Origin: Allobosea sp.
GTDB lineage: Bacteria > Pseudomonadota > Alphaproteobacteria > Rhizobiales > Beijerinckiaceae
Length of the DNA: 7,627 nt
NCBI GenBank assembly: GCA_021732895.1
Contig: JAKFWE010000151.1
Location: forward strand, 1 to 7,627
Reading direction: 5' to 3'
The notes under the pieces were generated by a model. It was given only the letters and a program-made list of their open reading frames with translations, was not told the DNA's origin and searched no databases. The translations under genes and the position numbers were made by a program. Below are positions 4,794 to 7,627 of this stretch, one piece after another. Within the stretch, counting starts at the first letter, position 1. Every line of letters starts with the position of its first letter.

Positions 4794-5006
4794 CTTGTGT
4801 CGACGGCCGGGGAAAGCAGATGCCGCGGCATGGTTCGGATTCAGACTGCGAGGACATCCCACCTGTCCAACGTCTCGGTTGAGCGGCAAGACATCGCGAT
4901 TTCATTACTTGTCGGGCGCCTCCGATCGTGGCTTCACTTCGAGATAAAGCCACGTCACTGTACGCGGCGCAGGCGGCGCAAGTCCGCTAGATCGAAGGAG
5001 GACGAC
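4794..5006 (+). promoter_or_regulatory. Untranslated region before the receptor gene
   Basis: I see no convincing gene here. A forward frame is open through it but has no family resemblance and no ribosome-binding site. Contents are the palindrome ATGCCGCGGCAT (4820-4831), an 8-bp hairpin CGTGGCTT/AAGCCACG (4927-4934 with 4947-4954), and a tandem 8-base repeat GCGGCGCA (4964-4971 and 4973-4980). A promoter must exist between the terminator and 5007. TTGAGC (4879-4884) is a possible -35, but no good -10 follows it. Confidence 0.4.
4995..5001 (+). promoter_or_regulatory. Strong ribosome-binding site of the receptor gene
   Basis: AAGGAGG, a near-complete match to the anti-Shine-Dalgarno sequence, ends 5 bases before ATG 5007. 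It decides between that start and longer in-frame readings upstream. Confidence 0.85.
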
Positions 5007-5966
5007 ATGATCGGGATGGTCGCCGCGGCGCTGGCGGCGTTCGTGTTCCTGGCTCCCGCCGCCGCTGCCCAGGACAAATACCCGTCCAAGCCGATCAACA
5101 TGATCGTGCCCTTCGCCGCCGGCGGCTCGTCGGACGTTATCGCCCGTCTCGTCGGCGCGGAGATGGAGCGCGTGCTCGGCCAGCGCATCGTGATGGAGAA
5201 CATGGGCGGGGCCGGCGGCGCCACCGCGCTGACACGGGCGTCGCGGGCCGAGCCGGACGGCTACACGATCGTGATCGGCAACAGCGGCACCAACGCCGCG
5301 TCCTACTCGATCTATCCCGACCTGAAATACACCAATGCCGATTTCACCCCGATCGGGCTCGTCGCCAAGACCTCGCCGATGCTTGCGCTCAAGCTCGATT
5401 TTCCGGCGAAGACGCTGATGGAGTTCATCGCCTACGCCAAAGCGCATCCGGGCAAGGTCAGTCTGGGCCATGCCGGCGTCGGCTCGTCGAACTATCTGAT
5501 CTGCCGCAACTTCATCAAGGCGTCGGGCGTCGATGTCGCGCTCGTCAGCTATCGCGGCGCCGGTCCAGCGCTGAACGACCTGATGGGCGGACAGATCGAC
5601 GGCGTCTGCGACGCGGCCACCTCGCTGTCGGGTGCGGTTCAGGGCGCCAAGGTCAAGGCTCTGGTCGTCGCCACGCCAGCGCGGCTGCCGAATCTGCCAG
5701 ATGTGCCGACGTCGGCGGAGGCCGGGCTGCCGGCCTTCCAGGCGCAGGGCTGGAATGCGCTGTTTGGTCCCAAGAACCTGCCGGAGCCGATCATCGCGCG
5801 ACTGAACGAGGCTTTGCGAACGGCGCTCGCCAGCGACAACCTCAAGAACAGGTTCAAGGAGCTGTCCTCGGTTCCGCCCGGCCCGGACGAACTCTCTCCG
5901 GCCTTCGTCGCGGCGATGGTGCCGGGCGAGATCGAGCGCTACAGGGTTTTGCTGAAGGACAAATAG
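5007..5966 (+). CDS. Bug/TctC-family periplasmic substrate-binding protein
   Basis: This is an extracytoplasmic solute receptor of the tripartite tricarboxylate transporter type, which binds small carboxylates or related compounds in the periplasm for TctAB-like membrane partners. The product is 319 residues, normal for the family. A signal peptide spans 1-21 (cleavage after AAA at 19-21). The mature protein opens QDKYPSKPINMIVPFAAGGS with the family motif PFAAGGSSD (35-43). Later marks are EPDGYTIVIG (82-91), the ligand-loop block SYRGAGPALNDLMGGQID (181-198) and LPDVPTSAEAG (220-230). Substrate cannot be read from sequence. No tctA or tctB lies beside it; orphan Bug receptors are common. 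The n-region MIGMVAAAL lacks a Lys or Arg, which is odd, but the strong ribosome-binding site supports this start. Confidence 0.93.
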   Translation: MIGMVAAALAAFVFLAPAAAAQDKYPSKPINMIVPFAAGGSSDVIARLVGAEMERVLGQRIVMENMGGAGGATALTRASRAEPDGYTIVIGNSGTNAASYSIYPDLKYTNADFTPIGLVAKTSPMLALKLDFPAKTLMEFIAYAKAHPGKVSLGHAGVGSSNYLICRNFIKASGVDVALVSYRGAGPALNDLMGGQIDGVCDAATSLSGAVQGAKVKALVVATPARLPNLPDVPTSAEAGLPAFQAQGWNALFGPKNLPEPIIARLNEALRTALASDNLKNRFKELSSVPPGPDELSPAFVAAMVPGEIERYRVLLKDK

Positions 5967-6001
5967 GCTACGTCGCCGGCGTCCAGGTCAGGCCATTTGT
6001 C
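5958..6001. terminator. Possible bidirectional hairpin between convergent genes
   Basis: GACAAAT (5958-5964) pairs with ATTTGTC (5995-6001). Past one bulged base, GGCT (5966-5969) pairs with GGCC (5991-5994) with one G-U, giving about 11 pairs. It spans the last codons of both convergent genes and the 21-base gap. No T-run follows on either strand, so termination is uncertain. Confidence 0.35.
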
Positions 6002-6407
6002 GGGACAGTTCTCCCGCCAGGTCCAGCAACGTGTCGACGGGGTGTTCAGGGAGATCCGCGTCGGGCGTGACGCCGAACAATCCGAAGATGAACGTCGTCG
6101 TCTCGTCCCTTTCGGCCAGTCCCATCGCCCAGTTGGCGAAACGCCGCTGCGCGAGCGGCTCCTCCGCCAGCAGGCGTATGCCGGCATGGCGCGGATCGAG
6201 CACGATTCGGCCGTAGGTCTCGGCCACCGAATGGCGGTCGCCTTCGAGCACCTGCGCGAAGGCCGCGGGCGTCGCGAGCAGAAACCCGGTGATCTCGTTG
6301 CGAACATTGGCTTCGCGCGCGCTGGCGACGATGCGGCCGGTTTCCAGCCGGCGATTGGCCTCGACGAGGCGGCTTTCGCTGGCGTAAACAAGTCTGATCA
6401 GTCCCAT
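5988..6407 (-). CDS. Stand-alone BLUF-domain blue-light sensor
   Basis: This protein is predicted to bind FAD and sense blue light by hydrogen-bond rearrangement around the flavin. It has 139 residues: one BLUF domain (about 2-95) plus a short C-terminal helical cap, with no output domain, so it would act through a partner protein. Photochemical residues are present: Y8 in IRLVYAS, N34 in NVRNEITGFLL, Q52 in FAQVLEG, W93 and M95 in ANWAMG. IVLDPRH (68-74) and R88-R89-F90 are further family marks. A33 replaces the first Asn of the Asn-Asn pair of PixD, which varies in the family. The start at 6407 has AAGGAA (reverse strand, 6419-6414) 6 bases upstream. A longer reading to 6563 adds 52 residues without family similarity. 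It converges with the receptor gene and is divergent from the protease gene. Its target is unknown. Confidence 0.92.
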   Translation of the reverse strand: MGLIRLVYASESRLVEANRRLETGRIVASAREANVRNEITGFLLATPAAFAQVLEGDRHSVAETYGRIVLDPRHAGIRLLAEEPLAQRRFANWAMGLAERDETTTFIFGLFGVTPDADLPEHPVDTLLDLAGELSRQMA

Positions 6408-6561
6408 GGGCTGTTCCTTTGCAGCGCTGCTCGTATGCGAGGGTTGATTTCCGCCGAGGGCGAGACGATCCGGTGACGAAGAGGCCGGGCTGTGCGTTGT
6501 TTCAGTTGACACGCAGATACAAACGCCGCCGGCGCAAATTTGTTTCACCATGGAGACCAGC
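6408..6561. promoter_or_regulatory. Divergent intergenic region, BLUF gene and protease gene
   Basis: These 154 bases must hold promoters for both directions. A perfect TTGACA (6506-6511) points toward the protease, but the 16-18 base spacing ends in GC-rich sequence with no recognisable -10. CAAATTTG (6535-6542) is an 8-base palindrome. I found no convincing heat-shock or general-stress sigma site by eye. Promoter assignments here stay open. Confidence 0.35.

Positions 6562-7627
<1,066 letters not shown>

Noticed and set aside
4190..4831. 213-codon antisense frame over rplQ and its flanks
   Set aside because: Opposite rplQ and the terminator, with repeat-derived residues (GEWRVANGE) at one end. 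No ribosome-binding site or recognisable domain.
4820..4831. ATGCCGCGGCAT as a regulator operator
   Set aside because: It is a perfect 12-base palindrome, but short and GC-rich with no second copy or known regulator beside it; chance cannot be excluded.

Overview
The window is GC-rich and strongly coding. It carries the distal part of the S10-spc-alpha ribosomal protein cluster of an alphaproteobacterium. The order secY-adk-rpsM-rpsK-rpoA-rplQ, with adk directly after secY and no rpmJ or rpsD, is the usual alphaproteobacterial layout. The protein sequences look like Hyphomicrobiales. Bosea or a close relative is my best guess, made by eye only, from the RpoA and SecY sequences and the presence of an orphan Bug-type receptor.

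Layout. Positions 42-4738 hold six same-strand genes: SecY translocase, adenylate kinase, ribosomal proteins S13 and S11, RNA polymerase alpha, and L17. The series ends at a strong intrinsic terminator (4763-4793). A forward gene for a periplasmic tripartite tricarboxylate (Bug/TctC) receptor follows (5007-5966). It converges on a reverse-strand stand-alone BLUF blue-light sensor (5988-6407). The BLUF gene is divergent from a periplasmic Do/HtrA serine protease (6562 onward), which the window cuts inside its first PDZ domain.

The coding content is conventional; the unusual material lies between the ribosomal genes. (1) The 221-bp adk-rpsM gap has a candidate housekeeping promoter and a highly structured leader. 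One leader hairpin shows a loop, CTCCA, exactly complementary to the rpsM Shine-Dalgarno stretch TGGAG. (2) The rpsM-rpsK and rpoA-rplQ gaps each carry a 60-61 bp palindrome of about four forward and four inverted 7-bp units (consensus roughly GARTGGC), starting a few bases after the stop codon. The loop of the first has a 7-base perfect complement covering the rpsK ribosome-binding site. (3) The rpsK-rpoA and rpoA-rplQ gaps have further hairpins just upstream of their ribosome-binding sites. I infer, without proof, that this operon may tune its individual genes through loop-to-Shine-Dalgarno pairing, partly supplied by a dispersed repeat.

Functionally, secY to rplQ belongs to growth-rate-linked protein synthesis, secretion, nucleotide balance and transcription. 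The downstream trio is envelope and sensing: solute capture, light sensing and envelope protein quality control. It appears transcriptionally separate from the ribosomal operon.
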